Shown: positions 1 through 11,246 of the stretch, in pieces
Layout: each line of letters begins with the position of its first letter
How positions within the stretch are numbered: the stretch's first letter is position 1
Source of the DNA: Rhodopseudomonas sp. BR0M22
Lineage (GTDB): Bacteria > Pseudomonadota > Alphaproteobacteria > Rhizobiales > Xanthobacteraceae
Direction: 5' to 3'
DNA length: 64,000 nt
Assembly (NCBI RefSeq): GCF_010907035.1
Contig: NZ_QUMK01000016.1
Coordinates: 17,393 to 81,392 of the forward strand
Position numbers and translations under genes: made by a program
The notes under the pieces: generated by a model
Told to the model about the DNA's origin: nothing
The model's database searches: none
Seen by the model: the letters and a program-made list of their open reading frames with translations, nothing else

Positions 1-342
1 GATATCGACAAGCAGTCGGTCGCGGTCGCGCGCGAGAACGCGCGGCTCAACGGCGTCGGCAATCTGGTTCAGGCCGAATGGGCGACCGGCTTCGCCTCAC
101 CGGTGTTCGCCGCGCACGCGCCGTTCGATCTGGTGCTGGCGAACATCCTGGCCAATCCGCTGCGCACCCTGGCACAGCCGATGAGCGAGCACCTGGCGCC
201 GGGCGCGCTGGTGATCTTGTCGGGACTGCTGCAGCCGCAGGCGCAGAGCGTGATCGCCGCCTATCGGGCCCGCGGCTGCGTGCTGCTGCGACAGCTCGTG
301 ATCGAAGGCTGGAGCAGCCTGCTGCTGGTGAAGACGTTCTGA
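1..342 (+). CDS. prmA: Ribosomal protein L11 methyltransferase, C-terminal part (window-truncated)
   Basis: The reading frame is open from the first base and stops at 340-342, giving the last 113 residues of a class I SAM-dependent methyltransferase. The motif NILANPL at residues about 45-51 is the (N/D)xxAN(P/I)L signature of PrmA, which trimethylates ribosomal protein L11 at its N-terminus and lysines. The terminal GWSSLLLVKTF fits the usual PrmA end (GW..L...K). The N-terminal half and the SAM-binding glycine loop lie outside the window. The next gene is convergent after about 30 bases. The family call is firm because of the motif and the end; the start cannot be seen. Confidence 0.88.
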   Translation, partial: DIDKQSVAVARENARLNGVGNLVQAEWATGFASPVFAAHAPFDLVLANILANPLRTLAQPMSEHLAPGALVILSGLLQPQAQSVIAAYRARGCVLLRQLVIEGWSSLLLVKTF

Positions 343-373
343 CGATGGGCGCCAGCCGGCGCGGACCAAGCGC

Positions 374-568
374 TCAGCGCGCGGGCTTGTCGGGGAAGCG
401 GCTGTGGGCGTCGCCCTTCGGAGCGCCGCGCTTCACCGCGTGTTCAACGAAGCGGTCGAGCATGCGGACGATCACGCCGCGCGTGGGCTCTTGTTTCGGC
501 TCGACGTTGACCGGGGAAACGCCCGGACGAACCGGCGGAGCAATCTTCTCGAATGTGAAAACAGGCAT
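374..568 (-). CDS. Small conserved hypothetical protein, 64 aa
   Basis: This short protein starts with MPVFTFEKIAPPVRPG and ends in a basic, Pro/Arg-rich tail. A purine-rich stretch with GAGG lies about 10 bases before the ATG at 568. The ATG, the ribosome-binding site and a sequence with no low-complexity bias make it more credible than the overlapping frames. It sits tail-to-tail with prmA and head-to-head with pepP, so it has its own promoter in the 190-base gap to pepP. I recognise no domain, membrane segment or signal peptide. The gene context resembles that in related Bradyrhizobium-type genomes, where short proteins of this kind occur, but I cannot name a function. Confidence 0.6.
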   Translation of the reverse strand: MPVFTFEKIAPPVRPGVSPVNVEPKQEPTRGVIVRMLDRFVEHAVKRGAPKGDAHSRFPDKPAR

Positions 569-760
569 GGTGTATCACCTCGTCATTGAGTTGAGACACT
601 CCCGGGATCGACCCCGGATGCGTTGTCGGAGCGTTGGCAGCGGCACCCCCGCGCCACCGCCCGTCTCTTGCAGGCCCGATAAATCAAGCATAACTCGTGC
701 CATAAGCACAGCTTTGCATATCGCGTGCGCCGAGCGCAACAGGTCGAGGGAGCAGCCGCT

Positions 761-2590
761 ATGTTCGAGTCGCATTTCCAGAGCTTCGAGGATCCCGAGA
801 TCGGAGTCGCGCTCACCGCGCGGCTGTCGGCGTTCCGCGAAGAGCTGCTGCGGCGCAAGCTCACCGGATTTGCAATTCCCCGCGCCGATCAGCAACAAAA
901 CGAGTATGTGCCGCCCTCCGAAGAACGCTTGGCGTGGCTCACCGGCTTCACCGGATCGGCCGGTCTGGCCTACGTGCTGATCGATCAGGCCGCGCTGTTC
1001 GTCGATGGCCGCTACACCTTGCAGGCCGCCAAGCAGGTCGACGGCAACGCCTGGAGCATCGAGTCGCTGATCGAGCCGCCGCCGGAACGCTGGCTCGAGA
1101 CGCATCTGAAAGCCGGTGATCGCCTCGGATTTGATCCGTGGCTGCACACATCTTCAGCAGTCGAACGGATGCAGGCCGCCTGCGCCAAGGCCGGCGCCGA
1201 GCTGGTGGCGGTCGATGGCAATCCGGTCGATGCGGTGTGGAGCGAACGCCCCGCGGCGCCGCTCGGACCGGTCAGCGTCCACGGCATGGAATTTTCCGGC
1301 GAGAGCGAGACCAGCAAGCTCGCCCGCATCAATGAGGAACTGGCGCGGCTGAAGGCCGACGCGCTGGTGCTGTCGGATTCCCACGCGGTGGCCTGGACCT
1401 TCAACATCCGCGGCGCCGACGTCTCGCACACGCCACTGCCGCTGTCCTACGCGCTGCTGCCGAAGCACGGCCGCCCCACCATCTTCATCGACGGCCGCAA
1501 GCTGTCGAACAGCGCCCGCGATCATCTCGAGCAGACTGCGCAAGTCGCCGAGCCCGCCGCTCTGGCGCCGATGCTGCGCGAGCTGGCCAAGACCGGCGCC
1601 ACCATCGCGCTCGACAGCGCCACCGCGGCCGATGCGCTGACCCGGCTGATCAAGGAGGCCGGCGGCAAGCCGCTGCGCGGCGCCGATCCGGTCGCGCTGC
1701 TCAAGGCCGTCAAGAACAACGCAGAGATCGACGGCACCCGCGCCGCGCATCGCCGCGACGCGGTGGCGCTGGTGCGCTTTCTCGCCTTCATCGATGCGGA
1801 GGCGCCGAAGGGGACACTGACCGAGATCGACGCGGTCGAAGCGCTGGAGACGTTCCGCCGCGACACCGGCGCGCTCAAGGACGTGTCGTTCCCGACCATC
1901 TCCGGCACCGGCCCGAACGGCGCGATCGTGCATTATCGCGTCACCCGCAAGAGCAACCGGCGGATCCAGCCCGGCGATCTGCTGCTGATCGATTCCGGCG
2001 CTCAGTATCAGGACGGCACCACCGACGTCACCCGCACCATCGCGGTCGGCGAGCCGACGGCGGAGATGCGCGACCGCTTCACCCGCGTGCTGCGCGGCCA
2101 CCTCGCGATTGCCCGCGCGGTGTTTCCCGACGGCACCACCGGCGCGCAGCTCGACACGCTGGCGCGGCAGTTCCTGTGGCAGGCCGGAATCGATTTCGAG
2201 CACGGCACCGGCCACGGCGTCGGCAGCTATCTGTCGGTGCACGAAGGCCCGGCGCGGATCTCCAAGCTCGGCACCACGCCGCTGAAGCGCGGCATGATCC
2301 TCTCCAACGAGCCCGGCTACTACAAGACCGACAGCTACGGCATCCGCATCGAGAATCTCGAACTGGTGGTCGAGAAACAGATCGACGGCGCCGAGAAACC
2401 GATGAACGGTTTCGAGGCCCTGACGCTGGCGCCGATCGACCGCCGGCTGATCGACGTCGCGATGCTCAGCGCCGAGGAGCGATCCTGGCTCGACGCCTAC
2501 CACACCCGCGTCCGCGAAACCGTCCGCCCCCACCTCGACGGCCCGACCCAGCTCTGGCTGGACGCTGCGACCGCGCCGTTGGAGGCCTGA
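761..2590 (+). CDS. pepP: Xaa-Pro aminopeptidase (aminopeptidase P, M24B)
   Basis: A 609-residue enzyme that releases N-terminal residues linked to proline. It has two creatinase-like N-terminal domains (residues about 1-300) followed by a pita-bread M24 catalytic domain (about 310-540) and a C-terminal extension ending near the stop. The five metal ligands are visible: Asp in DSGAQYQDGTTDVTRT near residue 411 with the second Asp near 422, His in HGTGHGVG near 485, Glu in SNEPGYY near 516, and Glu in IRIENL near 530. The start chosen is the ATG at 761, preceded by GAGGGAG; an in-frame GTG at 725 would add 12 residues without a clear benefit. The three-domain layout matches the long, eukaryote-like aminopeptidase P class rather than the 440-residue E. 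coli type. Probably cytoplasmic. Confidence 0.92.
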   Translation: MFESHFQSFEDPEIGVALTARLSAFREELLRRKLTGFAIPRADQQQNEYVPPSEERLAWLTGFTGSAGLAYVLIDQAALFVDGRYTLQAAKQVDGNAWSIESLIEPPPERWLETHLKAGDRLGFDPWLHTSSAVERMQAACAKAGAELVAVDGNPVDAVWSERPAAPLGPVSVHGMEFSGESETSKLARINEELARLKADALVLSDSHAVAWTFNIRGADVSHTPLPLSYALLPKHGRPTIFIDGRKLSNSARDHLEQTAQVAEPAALAPMLRELAKTGATIALDSATAADALTRLIKEAGGKPLRGADPVALLKAVKNNAEIDGTRAAHRRDAVALVRFLAFIDAEAPKGTLTEIDAVEALETFRRDTGALKDVSFPTISGTGPNGAIVHYRVTRKSNRRIQPGDLLLIDSGAQYQDGTTDVTRTIAVGEPTAEMRDRFTRVLRGHLAIARAVFPDGTTGAQLDTLARQFLWQAGIDFEHGTGHGVGSYLSVHEGPARISKLGTTPLKRGMILSNEPGYYKTDSYGIRIENLELVVEKQIDGAEKPMNGFEALTLAPIDRRLIDVAMLSAEERSWLDAYHTRVRETVRPHLDGPTQLWLDAATAPLEA

Positions 2591-2624
2591 GCGCCTGAAG
2601 CGGTGAGTGCCACCCTCTCCCCGA

Positions 2625-2783
2625 GTCATTCCGGGGCGCGAGCGCCAGCTCGCGAACCCGGAATCTGAAGCGGGCACGGCCTGGAGCTGCGTCGCGCACA
2701 CTAACCTCGAGATTCCGGGTTCGCCGCTGCGCGGCGCCCCGGAATGACACGCGAGAGTTTCTGCGCACGCGCCCCGGAATGAC
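2625..2783. repeat. Family A dyad repeats, one pair plus a fragment
   Basis: A forward unit lies at 2625-2665, running from GTCATTCCGGGGCGC to GAACCCGGAATC around a short GC-rich hairpin. A reverse unit lies at 2711-2748 (GATTCCGGGTTCGC to CCCCGGAATGAC), and a 3' fragment at about 2770-2783. Each unit is itself imperfectly palindromic. The same family recurs at 4323-4421, 6587-6699 and 7035-7139. It follows the pepP stop by 35 bases, so the transcript would end in a large hairpin structure. Confidence 0.85.
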
Positions 2784-2971
2784 AGGTTGAGAGTCTGCGC
2801 GCGAATGACACCGATCCGAGGCCTGTGCGGCCCGACGACCAGCAGCCCCTCGCCCGCCTTCCGCATAGCCTTATGCCGAAAAACCGCCTGTTAGCATTGC
2901 CCTGGCAGGCTACAGTCGTTTCACCAGCTCACATCCTTCGCCACGGCAGGCCCGTCGGGAACCGCTCTCGC

Positions 2972-4261
2972 ATGCACGGAATCGTCGGCAGATACGCAAC
3001 GATCGACGCCAGCCGGCGCGACCTGCCGCCGTCGAAGCTGCTGCTCCTGCTGCTGGTGCTGATGAACGGTGCGGCGCCGATCGCGCTGTACATCTTCGTG
3101 CCGGCGCTCCCCGTGCTGGCGAGCGATTTTTCCAGCGACATCTCGGTCGCGCAGATGACCGTGTCGCTCTACATGGTCGGGCTGGCCTGCTCGCAGCTGA
3201 TCATGGGGCCGTTGTCCGACCGTTTCGGCCGCCGCCCGGTGCTGCTAGGCGGGCTGGCGCTGATGGTCGCCGCCAGCATCGGCTGCATCTTCGCGCAGAC
3301 CCTGCCGCAACTGATCGCCCTGCGCTTCCTGCAGGCGCTCGGCGGCGCGTCCGGCATGGTGATCAGCCGCGCCATCATCCGCGATCTCTACAGCCGCGAC
3401 CGCGTCGGCGGCATGCTCAGTCTCGTGATCGCCGTGATGATGATCGCGCAGATGCTGAGCCCGCTCGCCGGCGGCGTGATCGAAACCGCGTTCGGCTGGC
3501 GCGCGATCTTCTACGCCGTCACCGCCGGAGCGGTCGTCGTCGCCGCCGCGATCACGCTGGCGCTGCCGGAAACGAGCCGCCGCAGCGGCGCGCCGGCCGC
3601 GCAGCGCGGCGGCTTCCGCACCGACCTGCGCAGCCTGTTCGGCAGCCGCGCCTTCATCGGCTACGTGCTGTGCCAGGTGCTGGCGTCGGCGATCATCTTC
3701 ATCTTCGCCGGCGGCGGCCCCTACGTCGTGGTGACGCAGATGGGCCGCAGCAGCGCCGAGTACGGCGCATGGTTCGCCAGCTCCGGCTTCGCCTATCTGA
3801 TGGGCAACGTGTTCTGCGTGAAGTTCTCGCCGCGGCATTCGCTCGACCGGCTGATCTGGTTCGGGCTCAGCTTGCAGATCGTCGGCGCGCTGCTCAATCT
3901 GGCGTGGGGCATCCTCGGCTGGAATCAGGTGCCGAGCTGGCTGTTCGGCACCCACATGATCATCATGTTCGGCAACGCCGCGGTAATGGCCAATGCTGCC
4001 GCCGGCGCGATCAGCATCCGCCCGCAGGCCGCTGGGACCGCATCCGGTCTGATGGGCTTCACCCAATTCGGGTTCGGCTCGCTGTGCTCACAGGCCGGCG
4101 CCTGGCTAGGCGGCCATTTCGCCACGCCGTTGCCGCTCAACATCGCGATCTTCGGAACGGCACTCGCCTGCGCCTCGGCGATGATCTTCCTGGTGCCGCG
4201 CCGCAATCTGATCGCGACCGAGGAACTGATCGAAAAGGCGGAAGAAGAGACGCTGGTGTAG
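2972..4261 (+). CDS. MFS drug-resistance transporter, Bcr/CflA family (DHA1)
   Basis: A 429-residue polytopic inner-membrane protein with about 12 hydrophobic segments. The MFS motif A appears as GPLSDRFGRRPVLLGG between segments 2 and 3, and the early segments (SKLLLLLLVLMNGAAPIAL, then LYIFVPALP) match the Bcr/CflA drug:proton antiporters. The likely role is export of small toxic compounds such as bicyclomycin-type drugs, but the substrate cannot be read from sequence. The start is the ATG at 2972 (MHGIVGRYA). An upstream in-frame start at 2825 would place a non-homologous, arginine-rich stretch ahead of the first membrane segment. No regulator gene is adjacent, and family A repeats flank the gene on both sides. 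Confidence 0.87.
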   Translation: MHGIVGRYATIDASRRDLPPSKLLLLLLVLMNGAAPIALYIFVPALPVLASDFSSDISVAQMTVSLYMVGLACSQLIMGPLSDRFGRRPVLLGGLALMVAASIGCIFAQTLPQLIALRFLQALGGASGMVISRAIIRDLYSRDRVGGMLSLVIAVMMIAQMLSPLAGGVIETAFGWRAIFYAVTAGAVVVAAAITLALPETSRRSGAPAAQRGGFRTDLRSLFGSRAFIGYVLCQVLASAIIFIFAGGGPYVVVTQMGRSSAEYGAWFASSGFAYLMGNVFCVKFSPRHSLDRLIWFGLSLQIVGALLNLAWGILGWNQVPSWLFGTHMIIMFGNAAVMANAAAGAISIRPQAAGTASGLMGFTQFGFGSLCSQAGAWLGGHFATPLPLNIAIFGTALACASAMIFLVPRRNLIATEELIEKAEEETLV

Positions 4262-4322
4262 ATCGGCGATCCTTCACCGTCATCCCAGAGGCTCACGCGT
4301 TCACATCGAAGCGCCCCAACGA

Positions 4323-4421
4323 GTCATTCCGGGGCGCTCACGAAGTGAGCGAACCCGGAATGTCGATCGGCAGAACACCTCGAGATTCCGGGTTCGCGCG
4401 TTCCGCGCGCCCCGGAATGAC
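4323..4421. repeat. Family A dyad repeat pair (forward, reverse)
   Basis: A forward unit lies at about 4323-4361 and a reverse unit at 4384-4421, separated by some 22 bases. The pair fills the gap between the converging ends of the MFS gene and ligA. In transcripts from either side it would fold into strong GC-rich hairpins, so it may also act as a bidirectional terminator or 3'-end stabiliser; that is inference. Confidence 0.85.
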
Positions 4422-4425
4422 GGGG

Positions 4426-6699
<2,274 letters not shown>

Positions 6700-6719
6700 T
6701 CGCCGCGCGCGAGGCGCCG

Positions 6720-7007
6720 GTGGCCTATTATGTCTACCTAGTCGCCAGCCGGAAAGACGGTGCGCTGTATGTCGGCGTCACCAACGACCTCGTCCGCCGG
6801 GTCTACGAGCATCGCACCAAAGCCGTGCCGGGTTTCACCTCGAAATACAACATCGCCAGACTGGTGTGGTTCGAAATCCACGACGACCCGATCTCCGCAA
6901 TCACCCGGGAAAAGGAGATCAAGAAGTGGCGGCGCGCCTGGAAAGTGGCGTTGATCGAGCGGGACAATCCGGGCTGGGAGGATCTGTTCGAGACGATCGT
7001 GCGATAG
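6720..7007 (+). CDS. Solitary GIY-YIG nuclease family protein, 95 aa
   Basis: A single-domain GIY-YIG protein of the UPF0213/YhbQ-like type. The GIY half reads YVYLVASRKDGALYVGVT (residues 4-21), followed by the conserved Arg in DLVRRVYEH and the Glu-containing helix in ITREKEIKKWRRAWK. The start is a GTG at 6720, giving MAYYVYLV; no ATG is available upstream. There is no DNA-binding or Cho/UvrC partner domain, so it is a minimal nuclease module. The gene is inserted on the opposite strand between recN and ligA and is bracketed on each side by a reverse-forward pair of family A repeats. Proteins of this type are often multicopy in related alphaproteobacteria; their cellular job is not established. 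A link between nuclease and repeats is inference from context. Confidence 0.85.
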   Translation: MAYYVYLVASRKDGALYVGVTNDLVRRVYEHRTKAVPGFTSKYNIARLVWFEIHDDPISAITREKEIKKWRRAWKVALIERDNPGWEDLFETIVR

Positions 7008-7034
7008 GCCGGGGCCGGGTGCCCTGAACCTCGG

Positions 7035-7139
7035 GATTCCGGGTTCGCGCTGCGCGCGCCCCGGAATGACGGCGTGTTGAGAAACGGCCCCTCAGCGAGT
7101 CATTCCGGGGCGCGAGCGAAAGCTCGCGAACCCGGAATC
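7035..7139. repeat. Family A dyad repeat pair downstream of the GIY-YIG gene
   Basis: A reverse unit (7035-7070) is followed by a forward unit (7099-7139), in the same relative order and nearly the same spacing as the pair at 6587-6699. It lies between the GIY-YIG stop and the recN stop, 22 bases from the latter. Confidence 0.85.
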
Positions 7140-7161
7140 TCTGCCACTGGGAGGAGCCCCC

Positions 7162-8847
7162 CTACCCCGCCGCCTTGATCAGCCGGTCCGCGGCCGCCCT
7201 CGCCTCTGCGGTGATCTCCGCGCCTGCCAGCATCCGCGCGATTTCTTCGCGGCGGTGGTCTAGTTCCAGCGCGGCGACGCGGGTGGCGACGCGTTTGCCC
7301 TTGTCGAGGGCGGCTTTCGAGATCAAGAGGTGCTGGTCGGCGCGGGCGGCGACCTGGGGGGCGTGGGTCACGGCCATCACCTGGACCTTGGAGGCGAGCC
7401 GCGCCAGCCGGGCTCCGATCGCATCGGCGACCGCGCCGCCGACGCCGGTATCGATCTCGTCGAACACCAGGGTCGGTGCCGAGCCCTTGTCGGACAGCAC
7501 CACCTTCAGCGCCAGCAGGAAGCGCGACAGCTCGCCGCCGGAGGCGACCTTCATCAGCGGGCCCGGCCGCGTGCCCGGATTGGTCTGCACCCAGAATTCG
7601 ACGCGGTCGATGCCCTGCGGCCCTGGAGCCGCCGCATCGGCCTCGACCTGGGTCATGAACTTGGCGCGTTCGAGCTTGAGGGGCGCGAGCTCGGCGCCGA
7701 CCGCCTTGTTGAGCTTGTCGGCCGCCTTGGTGCGCGCGGCCGACAGCTTCGCCGCCGCCGCATCATAGCGGGCGTCGGCCTCGGCCGCGGCCTTCTCCAG
7801 CACGACGAGCCGATCGGCGCCGGCATCGATCAGCGCGACGTCGGCGACGTATTGCGCCGCCAGCGCGGCGAGCGAATCCACCGGCGTCGAATACTTGCGG
7901 GCGGCGGCGCGCAGCGCGAACAGCCGCTCCTCGATCCGCTCCAGCTCCAAGGGGTCGAAATCGGCCGCCGCGAGCGCCGCATTGAGGAGCTGGTCGGCCT
8001 CCTCCAGCGCATTGATGGCGGCGTCGATTGCTTTCACCGCCGGCTCGACCAGCTGCGGCGCGGAGCCGGCGCGGCGCTCCAGCCGGCGCACCGCGGCGGC
8101 GAGCGAAGCCACCGGCGAATGATGCCCGCCGACCGCCTCCTGCGCCTCGCGCAAATCGGCTGCGATCTTCTCGCCCTGCATCATGGTGGCGCGGCGCTCG
8201 GCCAGCGAGGTCTCCTCGCCGTCCTGCGGCGCGAGCTGCTTCAGCTCGTCGGCGGCATGGCGCAGATAATCGGCCTCGCGCGCGGCGCGCTCCATCCCGG
8301 CGCGGTGGGCGTCGAGCGCGGCGCGCGCGGTGCGGCGGCCGTCCCACAGCGTCTCCAGCGCGGCGACGTCCTTGTCGAGTCCGGCGAAGGCGTCGAGCAG
8401 GCGGCGATGCGTCGCCGCATCGACCAGCGCCCGCTCGTCGTGCTGACCGTGAATCTCCACCAGCGTCGCGCCGACCGCTTTCAGGGTCTGCACGCTGACC
8501 GACTGGTCGTTGATGAAAGCGCGGGTACGGCCGTCGGCGAGCTGGACGCGGCGCAGGATCAGTTCGCCGGATTCATCGACCTCACGGTCGTCGAGGCCGT
8601 TGGCTTTGAGAATCGCGAACGCCGGATGGGTTTTGGCGACATCGAAACTGGCGGTGACCTGCCCATGCTCGGCGCCGTGGCGGACCAGCGCGGCATCGCC
8701 CCGACCGCCAAGCGCCAGTGCAAAGGCATCGAGCAGAATCGATTTGCCGGCGCCGGTTTCGCCGGTCAGCACTGCAAGGCCACGTGAAAATTCGATGTCG
8801 AGCCGCTCGATCAACACGATATCGCGGATCGAAAGGCGCGCCAGCAT
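7162..8847 (-). CDS. recN: DNA repair protein RecN (SMC-like ATPase)
   Basis: A 561-residue SMC-family ATPase that handles double-strand-break ends during recombination. The Walker A motif is GETGAGKSILLDAFALAL near residues 30-47. Central coiled-coil stretches rich in Ala, Glu and Arg span residues about 160-370. The C-terminal signature and Walker B are seen as SGGELSRFLLALK followed by PTLVFDEIDTGVGG, with a switch region MAVTHAPQVAARAD. The length is usual for RecN. The start ATG at 8847 lies 12 bases after the bamD stop, so it probably shares a transcript with bamD, as in many alphaproteobacteria. No SOS box is evident between the two genes. Confidence 0.96.
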   Translation of the reverse strand: MLARLSIRDIVLIERLDIEFSRGLAVLTGETGAGKSILLDAFALALGGRGDAALVRHGAEHGQVTASFDVAKTHPAFAILKANGLDDREVDESGELILRRVQLADGRTRAFINDQSVSVQTLKAVGATLVEIHGQHDERALVDAATHRRLLDAFAGLDKDVAALETLWDGRRTARAALDAHRAGMERAAREADYLRHAADELKQLAPQDGEETSLAERRATMMQGEKIAADLREAQEAVGGHHSPVASLAAAVRRLERRAGSAPQLVEPAVKAIDAAINALEEADQLLNAALAAADFDPLELERIEERLFALRAAARKYSTPVDSLAALAAQYVADVALIDAGADRLVVLEKAAAEADARYDAAAAKLSAARTKAADKLNKAVGAELAPLKLERAKFMTQVEADAAAPGPQGIDRVEFWVQTNPGTRPGPLMKVASGGELSRFLLALKVVLSDKGSAPTLVFDEIDTGVGGAVADAIGARLARLASKVQVMAVTHAPQVAARADQHLLISKAALDKGKRVATRVAALELDHRREEIARMLAGAEITAEARAAADRLIKAAG

Positions 8848-8859
8848 GAGAGACAGGTC

Positions 8860-9768
8860 CTATCCGAGGCCGAGTTTCTTGAACGACCTAGAGATCCAGG
8901 AGCCCTTGTTCTCGGTCGGTTCGAGTCCACCCGACTTTACAAGAGTGTAGGCGTCTTTGTACCACTTGCTGTCAGGAAAATTGTGGCCAAGCACGGCGGC
9001 GGCGGTCTGCGCCTCGCCGACGATACCGATCGCCATATAGGCCTCGGTCAGCCGCGCCAGCGCCTCTTCGACGTGGCGGGTGGTCTGGTAGCGCGTCACC
9101 ACGGTCTTGAAGCGGTTGATCGCCGCGGCATAGTCGCGCTTGCTCATGTAATAGCGACCGATATCCATCTCCTTGCCGGCGAGCTGGTCGCGGGCGCCTT
9201 CCAGCTTCTGCTTGGCGCTGGTGGCGTATTCGGAGGTCGGATATTTGCGGATCACCTCTTCGAGCGCCGCGATCGCCTTTTCGGTGCGGCCCTGGTCGCG
9301 CGAGATGTCCGGGATCTGGTCGTAATTCGACGCCGCGATCAGATACTGCGCATAAGCCGCGTCGGGGCTGCCGGGATGCAGCGTGACGTAGCGGGTGGCG
9401 GCGCCGATGCAGCTGTCGTAGTCGCCGGCCTGATAATAAGCGTAGGCGGACATCAGCAGCGATTTGCGCGCCCAATCCGAATACGGGTGCTGGCGGTCGA
9501 CTTCCTCGAACTTCTTGGCGGCGCCCTTGGTGTCCTTGTCCTTGTTCATCAAGTACAAGCCCTCGTTGTAGAGCTTGTCCGCCGGCTCATCGATCATCTT
9601 GTCGTCTTTGGCCAGGAACTTGTCCCAGATCGCGCCAGTGCCGCAGCCACCGAGCGGCAGCGACAGCGCCAGCAGACTGAAGATCATCGGAAGGCCGCGC
9701 CGCAGGCGATCGCCCCTGCGCGAAGTTTCCCCGTTCCGCAGTCCGAGCGCGATCCGCTGTACCGACAT
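8860..9768 (-). CDS. bamD: Outer-membrane assembly lipoprotein BamD (ComL/YfiO)
   Basis: A lipoprotein of about 302 residues, part of the BAM complex that inserts beta-barrel proteins into the outer membrane. The chosen start (ATG at 9768, MSVQRIALG) gives an Arg-rich n-region, a hydrophobic core and the lipobox LPLGGC with the lipidated Cys at residue 42. The mature part contains tetratricopeptide-like helical repeats: LYNEGLYLMNKDKDTKGAAKK, HPYSDWARKSLLMSAYAYY, then HPGSPDAAYAQYLIAASNY. The motif pattern is typical of BamD. A longer frame to 9903 is rejected because its extra residues are not signal-like. The gene lies between lpxC and recN, the standard alphaproteobacterial order. Confidence 0.93.
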   Translation of the reverse strand: MSVQRIALGLRNGETSRRGDRLRRGLPMIFSLLALSLPLGGCGTGAIWDKFLAKDDKMIDEPADKLYNEGLYLMNKDKDTKGAAKKFEEVDRQHPYSDWARKSLLMSAYAYYQAGDYDSCIGAATRYVTLHPGSPDAAYAQYLIAASNYDQIPDISRDQGRTEKAIAALEEVIRKYPTSEYATSAKQKLEGARDQLAGKEMDIGRYYMSKRDYAAAINRFKTVVTRYQTTRHVEEALARLTEAYMAIGIVGEAQTAAAVLGHNFPDSKWYKDAYTLVKSGGLEPTENKGSWISRSFKKLGLG

Positions 9769-9997
9769 CAATTCCAACCCGACCAATGGAGAACGGTGTG
9801 CCCCGGCATTCGACCAAGGCCGCGGTGGCCTGCAGCCATCGACCTGCGCCGGAAGCGCGAAAGCAACCGACGGCTGTTTAGCCGAAAAAGGCGACTTCAC
9901 CAACCGGGTAAGCAGCCAATTCGCCGGGAATAAGGCGGCCGGCCCAATCGGTTAACCGGCGGCAACGATGTGGAAAAGCAGCGCGCGCCTGTTGCGT

Positions 9998-10960
9998 TCA
10001 GGACACGTCCGGGCCGTAGGCCGGAGCCACCATGCCGCCGACCAGACCGGTGACGGCCTCGGCGTGACCACGCACCGCGCGGCGCGCCGGCTCGGCTTCG
10101 ATCACCCGCCAGGCGCTGCGATCAGCCAGCAGAGCGGTGAGCGCGGTGTGGTTGAGCTTGTGGCCGCCGCGCACCGAGCGATAGGCGCCGAGGATCGGCA
10201 GGCCGGCGAGCGCAAGGTCGCCGATCGCATCAAGCGCCTTGTGGCGGGCGCATTCGTCGGAAAAGCGCAGGCCTTCCGGATTCAGCAGACGGTCTTCGTC
10301 GAACACCACCGAGTTTTCGAACGAGGCGCCGAGCGCGTAGCCCATTTTCCAAAGCCGGGCGACATCGCTCATCCGGCCGAAGGTGCGGGCGCGCGAAACT
10401 TCGCGGCGGAACATCTCCGGCTCGACCGCGAGCGCGTATTTCTGCTTGCCGATCTGCGGGTTGGTGAAGTCGATTTCGACTTCGACGCGGAAGCCGGACG
10501 CATAGGGGCGGAATTCGCCGAACGATTCGCCGATAGCAGCGGACACCGGCTTCAGAACCTGGAGATACCGGCGGGGTGCGGTCTGCTCGCGAAGGCCGGC
10601 CTGATCGATGGCGGCAACGAACGGAGCAGCGCTGCCGTCCATGATCGGAACTTCGGGGCCGTCGACTTCGATCGTGGCGTTGTCGATGCCCATGCCGCGC
10701 AGCGCGGAGAGGACGTGTTCGGCGGTGGAAACGAGCGGCCCGTCGCTGTCGCCCAGAACCGTGGCCAGCTCGGTGGCGACCACCGATTTCGACGTCGCCT
10801 TGATCTCGCGATCGGCGCCATCAAGTCCGGTCCGGACAAAAAGAAAACCCGCATCGATGTCTGCGGGTCCCAACGTCAGAGTCACAGGACGGCCCGAATG
10901 AACACCTACGCCCGTCACCGTGGCTTGCGAACGCAGCGTGGTTTGCCGGCTGAACTTCAT
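9998..10960 (-). CDS. lpxC: UDP-3-O-acyl-N-acetylglucosamine deacetylase
   Basis: A 320-residue zinc amidase catalysing the committed step of lipid A synthesis. The zinc ligands are visible: His in VSTAEHVLSAL near residue 80, and the His and Asp of RHKALDAIGDLALAG near 237-242; the catalytic His lies in GGHKLNHTAL. The start chosen is MKFSRQTTLRSQATVTGVGVH at 10960, the usual N-terminus; an upstream in-frame start at 11053 adds 31 residues without homology character. The gene sits downstream of ftsZ but is separated by a strong ftsZ terminator and some 280 bases, so it likely has its own promoter. Confidence 0.96.
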   Translation of the reverse strand: MKFSRQTTLRSQATVTGVGVHSGRPVTLTLGPADIDAGFLFVRTGLDGADREIKATSKSVVATELATVLGDSDGPLVSTAEHVLSALRGMGIDNATIEVDGPEVPIMDGSAAPFVAAIDQAGLREQTAPRRYLQVLKPVSAAIGESFGEFRPYASGFRVEVEIDFTNPQIGKQKYALAVEPEMFRREVSRARTFGRMSDVARLWKMGYALGASFENSVVFDEDRLLNPEGLRFSDECARHKALDAIGDLALAGLPILGAYRSVRGGHKLNHTALTALLADRSAWRVIEAEPARRAVRGHAEAVTGLVGGMVAPAYGPDVS

Positions 10961-11246
10961 AAGTAAAGTGTCCCACTGACGCAGTGCGGAAATCGGTCCA
11001 GTCTCAGCGGCCGGACGACTCGCTCTGTGCGTCCCCAAGTCGTGATTGACCATAGCACTGCCCCAAATCGCGCCAACTCACGCTTTTTTACGGATTGTTA
11101 CCCCAACTCCGCCGTATTACCGCCGCCCCGCGATCGAATTCGACATCAATCGTGATCGTCACGGCTTTTCTTAAAATTCGCCTAAAGTCGCAATCTGACG
11201 ATATTTCAGTAACTTAGACGGCAGAGACCAGAACCGAGGCTTGCCA
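10961..11246. other. Intergenic region upstream of lpxC
   Basis: Together with the ftsZ terminator this makes a 346-base stretch without a gene between lpxC and ftsZ. It is more AT-rich than its surroundings between 11080 and 11220 and must carry the lpxC promoter. A TTAA-N7-CTAA element at 11171-11185 resembles a CtrA box. I see no convincing small ORF or RNA. Confidence 0.5.
11171..11185. promoter_or_regulatory. Possible CtrA-like box upstream of lpxC
   Basis: The sequence TTAA, seven bases, CTAA differs at one position from the CtrA consensus TTAA-N7-TTAA. It lies about 210 bases before the lpxC start codon in an AT-rich promoter-like region. A single near-match can occur by chance, so the call is weak. 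Confidence 0.25.

Noticed and set aside
1154..2866. A 570-residue minus-strand frame over pepP
   Set aside because: Antisense to aminopeptidase P, whose metal-ligand motifs are intact. No motif seen in the minus frame.
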